Shown: piece after piece, positions 25,616 through 32,576 of the stretch
Layout: each line of letters starts with the position of its first letter
Numbering within the stretch: position 1 is the first letter of the stretch
Assembly: GCA_963650135.1 (NCBI GenBank)
Contig: CAVJLG010000078.1
Coordinates: forward strand, 1 to 58,945
Direction: 5' to 3'
DNA length: 58,945 nucleotides
From: HGM13006 sp963650135
GTDB taxonomy: Bacteria; Bacillota; Clostridia; Oscillospirales; Oscillospiraceae
Notes under the pieces: generated by a model
Told to the model about the DNA's origin: nothing
Seen by the model: the letters and a program-made list of their open reading frames with translations, nothing else
The model's database searches: none
Translations under genes and position numbers: made by a program

Positions 25616-25626
25616 TCCGTCTCCAT
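25604..25626. mobile_element. Left attachment junction of the integrative element
   Basis: SASP homology ends here on the way into the element. The junction sequence on the minus strand contains GGAACACCAAGG directly before the first conserved SASP codons (GAG GTC GGC). Just beyond it, ATGGAGACG would encode the SASP-like KMET in another frame, as if a few bases had been exchanged at a recombination core. The exact crossover bases cannot be fixed without the empty site. Confidence 0.5.
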
Positions 25627-25748
25627 CTTAAAGCCTTATTTCTGCCATATAATAGGCGAATTGCACCCATTTACAGGAAATATTTACTGTTTATGATGGA
25701 TAAAATGGGCATTTTAAGATGGTTACATCAAGGTGTTTGTAACACGTG

Positions 25749-27425
25749 TTACAAATTTCCGACGGCGATTGGAAGTGCTCGCTCGGCATTTTCTGTGTTC
25801 AGCTCCCCGATAAAGCGATAGAAAATCCGAATACTCTGCCGATACGGCTGGTTTCGGTGGGTGGCTTTCACCGCGCCGCCCTCCAGAATTTTGGGACCAA
25901 CTTCGATTCGGTCAACAAACGTAACCAGCTTTTCACGATCCAGTGTGGTCATATCCGTATAGCGCCGAATATGCTCCGCGAACTGATCGTATTGACGCTG
26001 GATATCCGCTGCGATTTCCACAGGGTTTAGATCTTCCATCTGCTGGGAGAGCTGATCCGACTCGGCTTCCAAATCGGCAACCATCTTCTCCAGACGATTA
26101 TCCGCCAATCTCCCCTCTGCATTGTCCAGATACAGCTTGGAGATCATCCTGTCGATTACCGCAAGGCGTGCTTTCGCTTTCTCCCGCTGCACCTTTTTTA
26201 GGGCAAGGTTATCTTCGGAAACCTCCCGGTCGATTGCTTCCTTGGCCATAGCTTGAATCTGATCGTCGCTCAGGCTAATCACATAGCTCAGCTCCTGACG
26301 AACGACTTCCACCAGATCTGCATACCGAATCCGGACACCATCGCATGGATTTGCAATCTCCTTCCGCTGGTGGGTACAGGATAAGAACCAGTATTTCTCG
26401 CGCTCGCCTTTGTAGACGGTTCCGCAGGAGCAGAGGGAATACCCGCACTTACCGCACACGGCAATCCCGGAAAAGATGCTTTTCCGGACATGGTCGTAGG
26501 CTTTGTAGCAACTGGCACCATGACCCAGATTTTCCTGCGCTAACTCAAAAATCTCCGTTGTCACCAGAGGTTCATGAGTGTTTTCGGTAACAGCCCAATC
26601 CTCTTTAGGGATTGCGACCTTTTTCTTGGATTTCACGCTGACCTTACGGCTTCGCCCCAGCACGGTATGCCCCAAATAGACGCGGTTCTTCAAAATGCGT
26701 TTTACTGTGGTATAGTTCCAGATGTCAGACATTCTGGATGCACCGACCTCTGAAAAATCGTCTCGGTAGAGCACTCTGTATTTCAGCGGCGGAATGATTC
26801 CATCCTGATTGAGATCCAGCGCAATCCTGCGGGAGGAATCGCCGTTTGCAGCCTGACGGAAAATCCGCTTTACCACAGGGGCGGTTACTTCGTCCGGAAC
26901 CAGATGGTTTTTATTGCCCTTTTCCTTTTTGTAGCCATAAGGCGGACAAGCGCAATACTGTCCCTGCTCCCGCTTTGTCCGGAGAACGTCCTTTACCTTC
27001 CGGGAGCCATCCCGAAGGTATACCTCGTTCATCGCAAACTGGAACGGAGCCATGATGTTCTCGTGTTCCGTATCAAAGTTGTCGGCAATGGCAATATAGC
27101 GGATGCCATGCTCCGGATAATACTGCTCGGCATAGTAACTGGACTCGACCATATCGCGGCCTAAGCGGGAAAGGTCCTTGGTGATTACAATATCGGCCCT
27201 TCCTTTTTCCAGCTCCCGCATCATTTCCTGAAAACCGGGACGTTCAAAGTTGCCGCCTGACCAGCCATCGTCCACAAAGGTACGAACCAAATTCAGCCCA
27301 TGCTGCGAGCAATAGTTGGTAATCATCAGGCGTTGGTTTTTAATACTTGCCGACTCTCCGGACTGTGCTTCTTCTCGAGACAGCCGAAGGTAGGCAAATG
27401 TCTTTTTTTCTCTGTCAGCTCTCAT
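25749..27425 (-). CDS. Large serine recombinase (TnpX/integrase type)
   Basis: 558 aa. The N-terminal resolvase domain has the catalytic Ser16 (AYLRLSREE), then QRLMITNYC, DDGWSGGNFERPGF and the DLSRLGRD motif; the recombinase DNA-binding domain follows (PPYGYKK and VKRIFRQAANGDSSRRIA), then a Zn ribbon (CGKCGYSLCSCG to SCTH) and a C-terminal coiled coil. This is the site-specific integrase of Tn4451/ICE-type elements. It lies at the element edge, with its stop about 130 nt from the SASP junction, as expected for an integrase next to its attachment site. Last gene of a leftward operon starting near 29.5 kb. Confidence 0.95.
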   Translation of the reverse strand: MRADREKKTFAYLRLSREEAQSGESASIKNQRLMITNYCSQHGLNLVRTFVDDGWSGGNFERPGFQEMMRELEKGRADIVITKDLSRLGRDMVESSYYAEQYYPEHGIRYIAIADNFDTEHENIMAPFQFAMNEVYLRDGSRKVKDVLRTKREQGQYCACPPYGYKKEKGNKNHLVPDEVTAPVVKRIFRQAANGDSSRRIALDLNQDGIIPPLKYRVLYRDDFSEVGASRMSDIWNYTTVKRILKNRVYLGHTVLGRSRKVSVKSKKKVAIPKEDWAVTENTHEPLVTTEIFELAQENLGHGASCYKAYDHVRKSIFSGIAVCGKCGYSLCSCGTVYKGEREKYWFLSCTHQRKEIANPCDGVRIRYADLVEVVRQELSYVISLSDDQIQAMAKEAIDREVSEDNLALKKVQREKAKARLAVIDRMISKLYLDNAEGRLADNRLEKMVADLEAESDQLSQQMEDLNPVEIAADIQRQYDQFAEHIRRYTDMTTLDREKLVTFVDRIEVGPKILEGGAVKATHRNQPYRQSIRIFYRFIGELNTENAERALPIAVGNL

Positions 27426-27436
27426 GTTGCCTCCTT

Positions 27437-27613
27437 CTACAGAGCCGACCCATTAACTGTATTATATCGAGATGGAGACTGCTTCGTCAAGGGTATAATT
27501 TGGTGATTGCGCTTGGTCAGGGACTCCAGAATCACATCCTCCAAGGGCTGGTTCCCTCGAAATACCCGATGAACCTCATAGGTCGAATGCCCAATCTGAA
27601 TTGTATTTTCCAT
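27437..27613 (-). CDS. TnpW-like transposon protein
   Basis: 58 aa, start ATG 27613 after GGAGG. The sequence IGHSTYEVHRVFRGNQPLED followed by a short helix resembles TnpW of Tn4451-family elements, small proteins encoded next to TnpX and of unproved function. Immediately precedes the recombinase gene. Similarity is by pattern only. Confidence 0.62.
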   Translation of the reverse strand: MENTIQIGHSTYEVHRVFRGNQPLEDVILESLTKRNHQIIPLTKQSPSRYNTVNGSAL

Positions 27614-27679
27614 AAAGACACCTCCACGACTAGTTTGACCGGTATTGCCGGATTTATCCTGTCTTCCCAATGGAGCACG

Positions 27680-28021
27680 TCACGGCAGCTGCACGGACTC
27701 TGTGGGGCGGCAGCCGTATCGTTCATAAAAGCTGAGATCCACGGCCCGAAGCTGTTCCGGGCTGATGGAATCCACCCTGCGGCGAAGACAGCGCTTTGGG
27801 ATCCGAATGCACCGCCCAAGGTCAGGTCGAAAGCCATGCCCAAGTACGATCCCCTTGGAACGGTTGCAGACCGGATTGACCAGAATGACATCAGCCGTCT
27901 CGCAGGGAATGCTTCCGTCGTCGTTCTTCATAATCAGCACATAGCCGGGTGCGCCGGAGGGATAGAAAACCGTTGGTGCAAAACGAACCTGATAGATGTC
28001 TCCACGATGTAAACTATGCAT
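27680..28021 (-). CDS. PemK/MazF-like protein
   Basis: 113 aa from ATG 28021. RGDIYQVRF at the start, then GYVLIMKNDD and ADVILVNPV match the fold of PemK/MazF endoribonucleases, which cut mRNA in toxin-antitoxin pairs. The toxin-type motifs are looser than in the paralogue at 28.8 kb, so it may have a regulatory rather than toxic role. It overlaps the Zn-ribbon gene upstream by 8 nt. Confidence 0.55.
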   Translation of the reverse strand: MHSLHRGDIYQVRFAPTVFYPSGAPGYVLIMKNDDGSIPCETADVILVNPVCNRSKGIVLGHGFRPDLGRCIRIPKRCLRRRVDSISPEQLRAVDLSFYERYGCRPTESVQLP

Positions 28022-28196
28022 GCTTCCGAACTCCTTCTCTCTGGTATTCCGTATAGTAGTATTCATAGCCGCGCCGGACACGGCACACATCACAGGGCTC
28101 TTTGAGCCACTGATACTGGGGCGTTGCTCTGACCCTGCGGCCAAAAATACGGCGGCAGCGCGGGCAAAGCGTAATTGCAGCAGGCTCACAGTTCAT
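28014..28196 (-). CDS. Small Zn-ribbon protein
   Basis: 60 aa, ATG 28196 after AAAGGAG. Two Cys pairs, CPRC (about 12-15) and CDVC (about 37-40), form a probable zinc ribbon; the remainder is rich in Arg and Tyr. Overlaps both neighbours (11 nt upstream, 8 nt downstream), so it is a true operon member. Function unknown; it could be a nucleic-acid-binding partner of the adjacent MazF-like protein. Confidence 0.6.
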   Translation of the reverse strand: MNCEPAAITLCPRCRRIFGRRVRATPQYQWLKEPCDVCRVRRGYEYYYTEYQREGVRKHA

Positions 28197-28530
28197 GGGC
28201 AATCGCTCCTTTCTGCTTGCCGGAAGCATTTGCTCCCTCACGGTCGGGGCCAAAGCGCGCAATGGCAATGGCTCGAACAATTCTGCGGAAACAGGGATCG
28301 TTGATGTCCCGGCGGCTTGCCAGCTCGTCCAGAGAGATGTTCCCGGAGCCGTCATAGAGCGCCTTAGCAGCCTGGAGAGAAGCATAGGATTCGCTGGTCA
28401 GAGACTGACGGCACAAGCGGTTGAAAAAGATCTTCTCGTCCTCGAAACAGTCCAGAGACAGCTCTGAGAGCTCTTTATCCTTGAGAAGCAGGTACTTTGC
28501 CGCTTCATATCTGCGTTTTTCAAAGGTCAT
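28186..28530 (-). CDS. Hypothetical helical protein of the element
   Basis: 114 aa, ATG 28530 after AGGAGG. Mostly alpha-helical and charged (KRRYEAAKYLLLKDKELSEL, ISLDELASRRDI), with no recognised catalytic motif. Sits between two Cys-rich small proteins in the integrase operon. I do not recognise the family. Confidence 0.6.
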   Translation of the reverse strand: MTFEKRRYEAAKYLLLKDKELSELSLDCFEDEKIFFNRLCRQSLTSESYASLQAAKALYDGSGNISLDELASRRDINDPCFRRIVRAIAIARFGPDREGANASGKQKGAIAHEL

Positions 28531-28546
28531 AGTTGGAACCTCCTGT

Positions 28547-28795
28547 TCAAATGGCAATGGGAACGGATGGAATGTACAGCTCCTGAGGCGCTTTGGGCTG
28601 CACCATTTCCAGCAGCATTCGGTGGCAGCTGCCAACGCAGGCGGAATCCACGGCGTAGGGACAGCCGGCACAGGGGTGAAAGGAAATGCGCCCTCGCTGG
28701 CCCAGACAGTCGCCGCTGGGCCGGGTGCAGTTGTCGGCTAATTTGTCGAAGAATATGCAGCTTCGGCAAGATCGATACTGTTTATAGGAAATCAT
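28547..28795 (-). CDS. Hypothetical Cys-rich protein of the element
   Basis: 82 aa, ATG after AGGAGG. Nine cysteines in the first 58 residues (CRSC, NC, DC, CAGC, AC, GSC) suggest zinc or Fe-S binding. Function unknown; conserved position within the integrase operon is the only context. Confidence 0.58.
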   Translation of the reverse strand: MISYKQYRSCRSCIFFDKLADNCTRPSGDCLGQRGRISFHPCAGCPYAVDSACVGSCHRMLLEMVQPKAPQELYIPSVPIAI

Positions 28796-28799
28796 ATGC

Positions 28800-29360
28800 T
28801 TACCTCCTGATTGGTGAGTTGGATGTTTGGATGCGTACACGATAGGCCCGATTGCCCTTTTTGCCGCACAGGCCGCAGCGCCTGCTGAGCGCGCCGTTGT
28901 CGGCGTCCTCCTTGGCGGCTTTGATAATCCGGAAGGCGGAGGATTCATACAGCAGCCCGGCGCAATTGCGGCAGAGCATCATTGTTTCGGAATTGTCCCG
29001 GACGGTGCCAATGCTGATTTTCAGCGCTTTATTGAGCTCCTGCATGGCTTCCAAATCCAGCGAACCGATATAACCGCGCAAGTAGAGCTTATCCAGCGTG
29101 ACAAGCTGTTCCGTGAGAATCAGCGAATTGCGCGGGAGTCCAAAGTTCTTGCCAATGTGGACGTGTGTTGGCAGTTTCTTTTTGCTGGCGGTTGTCAGAA
29201 CTGCGCCGATCACCGTATGACTGTACCGGTTGCCCACATTGTTGGAAAGAATCACAATGGGACGTGCGCCGCGCTGGGCGCTTCCGTAGACAGACTGCGG
29301 AACTGCGTGCTCCAGGTCTGCATAGTACAGGTCTCCTCGAAGAATAGGTCTAGTTTCCAT
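28800..29360 (-). CDS. PemK/MazF-type endoribonuclease with C-terminal Zn ribbon
   Basis: 186 aa from the ATG at 29360 (AGGGGG 7 nt upstream; the ATG two codons earlier is too close). Residues about 1-115 are a clear PemK/MazF domain: RGDLYYADL, RPIVILSNNVGN, then SLILTEQLVTLDK. Residues about 125-186 add a Zn-ribbon-like extension with CRNC and CGLCGKKG. MazF cuts mRNA at short motifs; the added ribbon is not part of the standard toxin. The start overlaps by 11 nt a 54-aa ORF that could be its antitoxin. Confidence 0.8.
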   Translation of the reverse strand: METRPILRGDLYYADLEHAVPQSVYGSAQRGARPIVILSNNVGNRYSHTVIGAVLTTASKKKLPTHVHIGKNFGLPRNSLILTEQLVTLDKLYLRGYIGSLDLEAMQELNKALKISIGTVRDNSETMMLCRNCAGLLYESSAFRIIKAAKEDADNGALSRRCGLCGKKGNRAYRVRIQTSNSPIRR

Positions 29361-29514
29361 GTTCATGCCCCCTATGTATATCCCATGACTGAAATTGCTT
29401 TCCGAGCCATGGAATGTTGTCAACTTCTATAACGAACAGCCTTTTATTTGTCCTCAACACCCCAAACGCTGTTTTGCGGGAAATCGTCAGGCGACCATTT
29501 GCATCTGGTCTCAT
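29350..29514 (-). CDS. Small protein, candidate MazE/AbrB-like antitoxin
   Basis: A 54-aa ORF too short for most tracks, starting at ATG 29514 with an excellent GGGGAGGTG site 7 nt upstream and ending inside the MazF-like gene (11-nt overlap). The N-terminal part NGRLTISRKTAFGVL resembles the GQVTIP-type beta strand of AbrB/MazE swapped-hairpin proteins. Position directly before the toxin-like gene with translational overlap is the classical antitoxin-toxin order. The homology is tentative. Confidence 0.5.
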   Translation of the reverse strand: MRPDANGRLTISRKTAFGVLRTNKRLFVIEVDNIPWLGKQFQSWDIHRGHEHGN

Positions 29515-29745
29515 AGGAATCGCACCTCCCCGTGGGTCTCACCGGGCTGCCTCGCATTCGGACAGACGTATCATTATTTAACTGCTGCCCGTCATGGCCA
29601 ATCCAAAATGGAATATGAACAGCGCGACCTGTTCACGCATTTGCCTCGCGGCAGAGGTGCGGCTTGTACCGAAGTACGACAGCAGACTTTTCCTGACGAA
29701 ATGACTGATTCAATTGGGTTACAGCTGTTTTTCAACTGTGCCTAT

Positions 29746-29814
29746 ATTGTAGCGCATTTAATTTCACTTTTTTACGGCCTAATAGGCCGGGTTTACGGCC
29801 CAATAGGCCGTAAA
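29746..29814 (-). promoter_or_regulatory. Promoter and twin palindromic operators of the integrase operon
   Basis: Two tandem copies of TTTACGGCC(T/C)AATAGGCCG lie at 29771-29789 and 29792-29810; with the following TAAA the second is a perfect 9-bp inverted repeat (TTTACGGCC-5-GGCCGTAAA). On the minus strand they cover the position expected for the -35 of a -10 TACAAT (29746-29751) about 230 nt before the 54-aa gene. The adjacent XRE protein is the obvious candidate repressor. No gene is evident in 29515-29745. Confidence 0.7.
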
Positions 29815-29836
29815 TTTAGAATTAAAAACATTAAAT

Positions 29837-30127
29837 TTATAGCTTTTCCTCTAAATTCTGAAGCAACAAAGCAATCTCATTAAGACTAGATTTTACATGT
29901 GAAAGATCTTTTGTTGTATATCTTCCAAGAACAAGGAAGTCCAAAGACACATCAAATGTCTCAGCGATTTCGGCTAGTAAATCAACCGAAAATGCTCTGC
30001 TTCCTGCTTCTGCTCTTTGTAAGAAGCGTAGAGTAACGCCAAGCTTATCAGCAAATGCTTCTTGCGTAATGCCGTGTTTAATGCGGAGGTTCTTAATTCG
30101 TGCCGCAGTGTTTTCGATGTTGTACAT
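29837..30127 (-). CDS. XRE-family repressor of the element
   Basis: 96 aa, ATG 30127 after AAAGGA. Residues about 8-65 form a Cro/CI helix-turn-helix (RIKNLRIKHGITQEAFADKL and FLQRAEAGSRAFSVDLL), followed by a short helical tail. The gene ends 23 nt before the twin palindromes and faces the integrase operon, so control of excision and of the MazF-like genes is the likely job. Confidence 0.85.
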   Translation of the reverse strand: MYNIENTAARIKNLRIKHGITQEAFADKLGVTLRFLQRAEAGSRAFSVDLLAEIAETFDVSLDFLVLGRYTTKDLSHVKSSLNEIALLLQNLEEKL

Positions 30128-30347
30128 AATTTGTCCTTTCCGCCGTTCTGCGGTCAGGGCTGATGTACAACTGCTTTCACAATCAGATCGGTCCGATACC
30201 TGCGGAGCCTGACGGGCGCACCAAGGTAAGGGTACCGATGCTGTTCTCCGCTTGAAACGGAACAGCATATGTATCCTCAGCCCTTAATGCATATCAGGCT
30301 ACGATATTTTGATTTGCCGGGAATGACCGCGCAGAAAAAAACAAAAA

Positions 30348-30403
30348 GGGACCGGGGTATGGCACCACCAGCGTTGTACTGATGATGTTCATACCCCGGT
30401 CCC
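30348..30403 (-). terminator. Terminator of the SOS-type operon
   Basis: A perfect 14-bp inverted repeat GGGACCGGGGTATG / CATACCCCGGTCCC with a 28-nt loop; on the minus strand it is followed by TTTTTGTTTTTTT. It closes the Y-polymerase operon. The remaining 220 nt up to the XRE gene (30128-30347) hold no convincing gene. Confidence 0.85.
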
Positions 30404-30449
30404 GTAATCGTCTGCTCTGGACGATCCAGCGCCCCGGTGGCGCATTGAT

Positions 30450-30665
30450 TTATAAAATGACTTTCTTCTGTGTAAGGCCATGTCGAAGGGGCTTTACACG
30501 GGTGGCTGCCATGGCGTCAAAATCAAACAGTGAGAACTTTCCGCACACGGGACACTTCATGGATGATTTCCCGTGGGTGCCATGGTAAACCAGAACCTGC
30601 GCTTTGCAGCCGCAGGCATATTGGATTTTGCCTTTCAGGTTGTACTCAATATCAATTTCCTGCAA
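30450..30665 (-). CDS. Small Zn-ribbon protein of the SOS cassette
   Basis: 71 aa from a TTG at 30665, preferred because GAGG lies 7 nt upstream and it starts right after the stop of the 59-aa gene; upstream ATGs lack a ribosome site. CGC (about 19-21) and CPVCGKF (about 38-44) suggest a zinc ribbon. Unknown function; last gene of the Y-polymerase operon. Confidence 0.55.
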   Translation of the reverse strand: MQEIDIEYNLKGKIQYACGCKAQVLVYHGTHGKSSMKCPVCGKFSLFDFDAMAATRVKPLRHGLTQKKVIL

Positions 30666-30666
30666 T

Positions 30667-30846
30667 CTAATCCTCTGCCTCATATAATAAACGGTCAATC
30701 TCCGCAATTTCCCGTTGCAGCCGGGAAATTGCCTGTTCCTTCAGCATTCGCCTTTGCTTTAGCTGCTGGACCTTTGCAGGATGTTGACTGCTGCGAATGC
30801 TGTGCGCTGCAAGCATATGATCTACGGTGTAAGTTTTCGGTATCAC
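30667..30846 (-). CDS. Hypothetical 59-aa helical protein
   Basis: GTG start at 30846 with AGGGAG about 12 nt upstream. The product is Lys/Arg/Gln-rich and helical (KVQQLKQRRMLKEQAISRLQ, then REIAEIDRLLYEAED). It lies 3 nt after the preceding gene and 1 nt before the next, so it fits a tight operon. No family recognised. Confidence 0.5.
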   Translation of the reverse strand: MIPKTYTVDHMLAAHSIRSSQHPAKVQQLKQRRMLKEQAISRLQREIAEIDRLLYEAED

Positions 30847-30849
30847 TTT

Positions 30850-31122
30850 TTAATCCGCTCCCTTCGCTTCTACGAACCAGTGGTAATTTTCCTCATAGTA
30901 GAGATAGCGCTCCTGCCCCTGCACCATAATGGTATATCGGAGCCCAACGCCCCCGGCCTTTCGGCTGGCTGCCCGCTGGCAGGACTTAATCCGGTCAATT
31001 TCATATTTCCGGCCATCCTCCCAGATCAGCCAAAGAGGACGCAGCTTGCCGTCTTTTGTAAACTCCGCAATGACATCCACATAAATCTTGAATTTTGTGG
31101 ATTCCACCTTGGATGTGACCAA
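30850..31122 (-). CDS. Hypothetical protein of the SOS operon
   Basis: 90 aa if started at the TTG at 31122, which has GGGAGG at 8 nt; the GTG at 31131 would overlap that site. Beta-rich with WLIWEDGRKYEIDRI and a terminal YYEENYHWFVE. Proteins of this size are common directly after UmuC-like genes on Firmicute mobile elements, as here (16 nt gap), but I know no function. Confidence 0.58.
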   Translation of the reverse strand: MVTSKVESTKFKIYVDVIAEFTKDGKLRPLWLIWEDGRKYEIDRIKSCQRAASRKAGGVGLRYTIMVQGQERYLYYEENYHWFVEAKGAD

Positions 31123-31138
31123 AATGAGCACCTCCCAC

Positions 31139-32410
31139 TCATACGCCCACCTGATTGCCGCGCTGCATATAGCCCCGCGGGTGGACGATATTATCTTCTT
31201 TGGCGTTCAGGGACGCCAGCTTACGGTCTTTGTACATACAGCCCCGCTGTACCGCCTGAAATCCGAACCGTCTGCGGAGATCGTCTACGGTTTGCTCCAC
31301 CTTGAGCTGGTTCTCACGCTTCCGAGGATCTGCATAGAGATTCAGCTGATATGGACAGGTATCCACCACCAGCTCAGAAACCCGGATGCCGATGCTCCGG
31401 ATGGGCTTATCCCAGTGATAATTGGCCTGGAACAGCTCTAGTGCCGCAGCGGCGATTTCAGAGGAAATATTGGTGGGGATTTCCCCCTTCCTCTGCCGGG
31501 TAAAGGTAAACAGTCCGTTATCCCGAACCGACAGTTCCACGACATATCCAGCAAATCCATTCTCACGGAGCCGGGCGGCAACGCTTTCAGCGAGAAGATG
31601 AACGATGATGGACACATCCTGGTCTGTGGTCAGATCCCGGAAAGTGGTGGTGCTGTTTCCAATGCTCTTGATGGGCGCAGATGAGTTCTCCAGACTGACT
31701 GGCGTTTGATCGGTGCCATTGGCGAAGGCCCCCAGCACCAACCCCATCTTTCCGAGAGTGGATTTCAGAAAGGTGTCGTCGCATGCTGCCAGCTGTCCAA
31801 TGGTGTAAATGCCGTATCGGTGCAGCTTTTTCCGGGTTGCCGGGCCCACATACAAAAGATCTTCCACAGGCTTTGTCCAGACAATCTCCCGATAGTTGTC
31901 CCGGGTGATCTCAGTGATGGCATCCGGCTTTTTGTAGTCAGATCCGAACTTTGCAAAAATCTTGTTCCAGCTGACGCCGATGCTGACGGTGATCCCAAGC
32001 TCACGTTTGATGCGCCGCCGGATTTCTTCGGCGATACGCATGCCATCGCCCTTGATCTGAGCGCTGGCTGTCACATCGAGCCAGGATTCGTCCAACCCAA
32101 ATGCCTCCTGCAAGGCTGTGTAGTCTGCGTAGATCTTGTGGGCCAGTTTGGAGAACCGCAAATAGATGTCCATTCTGGGCGGTACAATCTGAAGGTCGGG
32201 GCAGCATTCACGGGCCTGCCACAGGGCCATGCCGGTTTTGACACCGGCCTTCTTTGCGAGCTGATCCTTTGCCAGAATGATTCCGTGCCGGGCCTCAGGA
32301 TCACCGCCCACGGCCAGAGGCTTCCCTCTGAGCTCCGGGTGGTAGAGCAGCTCAATGCTTGCATAGCAGGAGTTCATGTCGCTGTGCAGTATGGTTCTTT
32401 GGCTGCCCAT
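31139..32410 (-). CDS. Y-family DNA polymerase (UmuC/DinB-like)
   Basis: Translesion polymerase, 423 aa. Palm residues are visible: HSDMNSCYASIE (metal-binding Asp) near 9-20 and the catalytic pair in LDESWLDVT near 108-116; steric and thumb regions VSIGVSWNKIFAKFGSDYKK and the helix-hairpin-helix around YVGPATRKKLHRYGIYTIGQL follow, then the little finger. First gene of an operon with a strong promoter containing the operator also placed in front of the divergent LexA-like gene, so DNA-damage induction is expected. Mobile-element polymerases of this type raise mutation and mobility after stress. Confidence 0.93.
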   Translation of the reverse strand: MGSQRTILHSDMNSCYASIELLYHPELRGKPLAVGGDPEARHGIILAKDQLAKKAGVKTGMALWQARECCPDLQIVPPRMDIYLRFSKLAHKIYADYTALQEAFGLDESWLDVTASAQIKGDGMRIAEEIRRRIKRELGITVSIGVSWNKIFAKFGSDYKKPDAITEITRDNYREIVWTKPVEDLLYVGPATRKKLHRYGIYTIGQLAACDDTFLKSTLGKMGLVLGAFANGTDQTPVSLENSSAPIKSIGNSTTTFRDLTTDQDVSIIVHLLAESVAARLRENGFAGYVVELSVRDNGLFTFTRQRKGEIPTNISSEIAAAALELFQANYHWDKPIRSIGIRVSELVVDTCPYQLNLYADPRKRENQLKVEQTVDDLRRRFGFQAVQRGCMYKDRKLASLNAKEDNIVHPRGYMQRGNQVGV

Positions 32411-32445
32411 GTAGATGCGCCTTCCTTTGTTTGGACTGTAATTGC

Positions 32446-32535
32446 ATTATAATATGCTGATTTTGACGTGTCAACTTCGCATATGTGATAATATCAGCAT
32501 GATTTATTGACACCGTACCGCACAGCGTATATAAT
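32446..32535. promoter_or_regulatory. Divergent promoters and operator of the SOS-type cassette
   Basis: Leftward promoter: TTGACA (32469-32474 on the minus strand), 17 bp, TATAAT (32446-32451). Rightward promoter: TTGACA (32507-32512), 17 bp, TATAAT (32530-32535). Between them lies an inverted pair ATGCTGAT (32454-32461) and ATCAGCAT (32493-32500), the first inside the leftward spacer, the second just before the rightward -35, plus TGATAATATCA (32487-32497). These are the likely binding sites of the LexA-like repressor. Confidence 0.8.
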
Positions 32536-32576
32536 ACAATCAGCCTAAAAAGAGATTTTGTCAGGAGGAATTCCAT

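Noticed and set aside
29771..29814. Repeated TTTACGGCC...GGCCG units considered as a CRISPR or replication iteron.
   Set aside because: Only two copies, perfectly palindromic and overlapping a promoter, which fits an operator.
29395..29883. A 162-codon plus-strand frame over the integrase-operon promoter.
   Set aside because: No ribosome site, unusual composition, and it runs through the operator and antisense to small genes.
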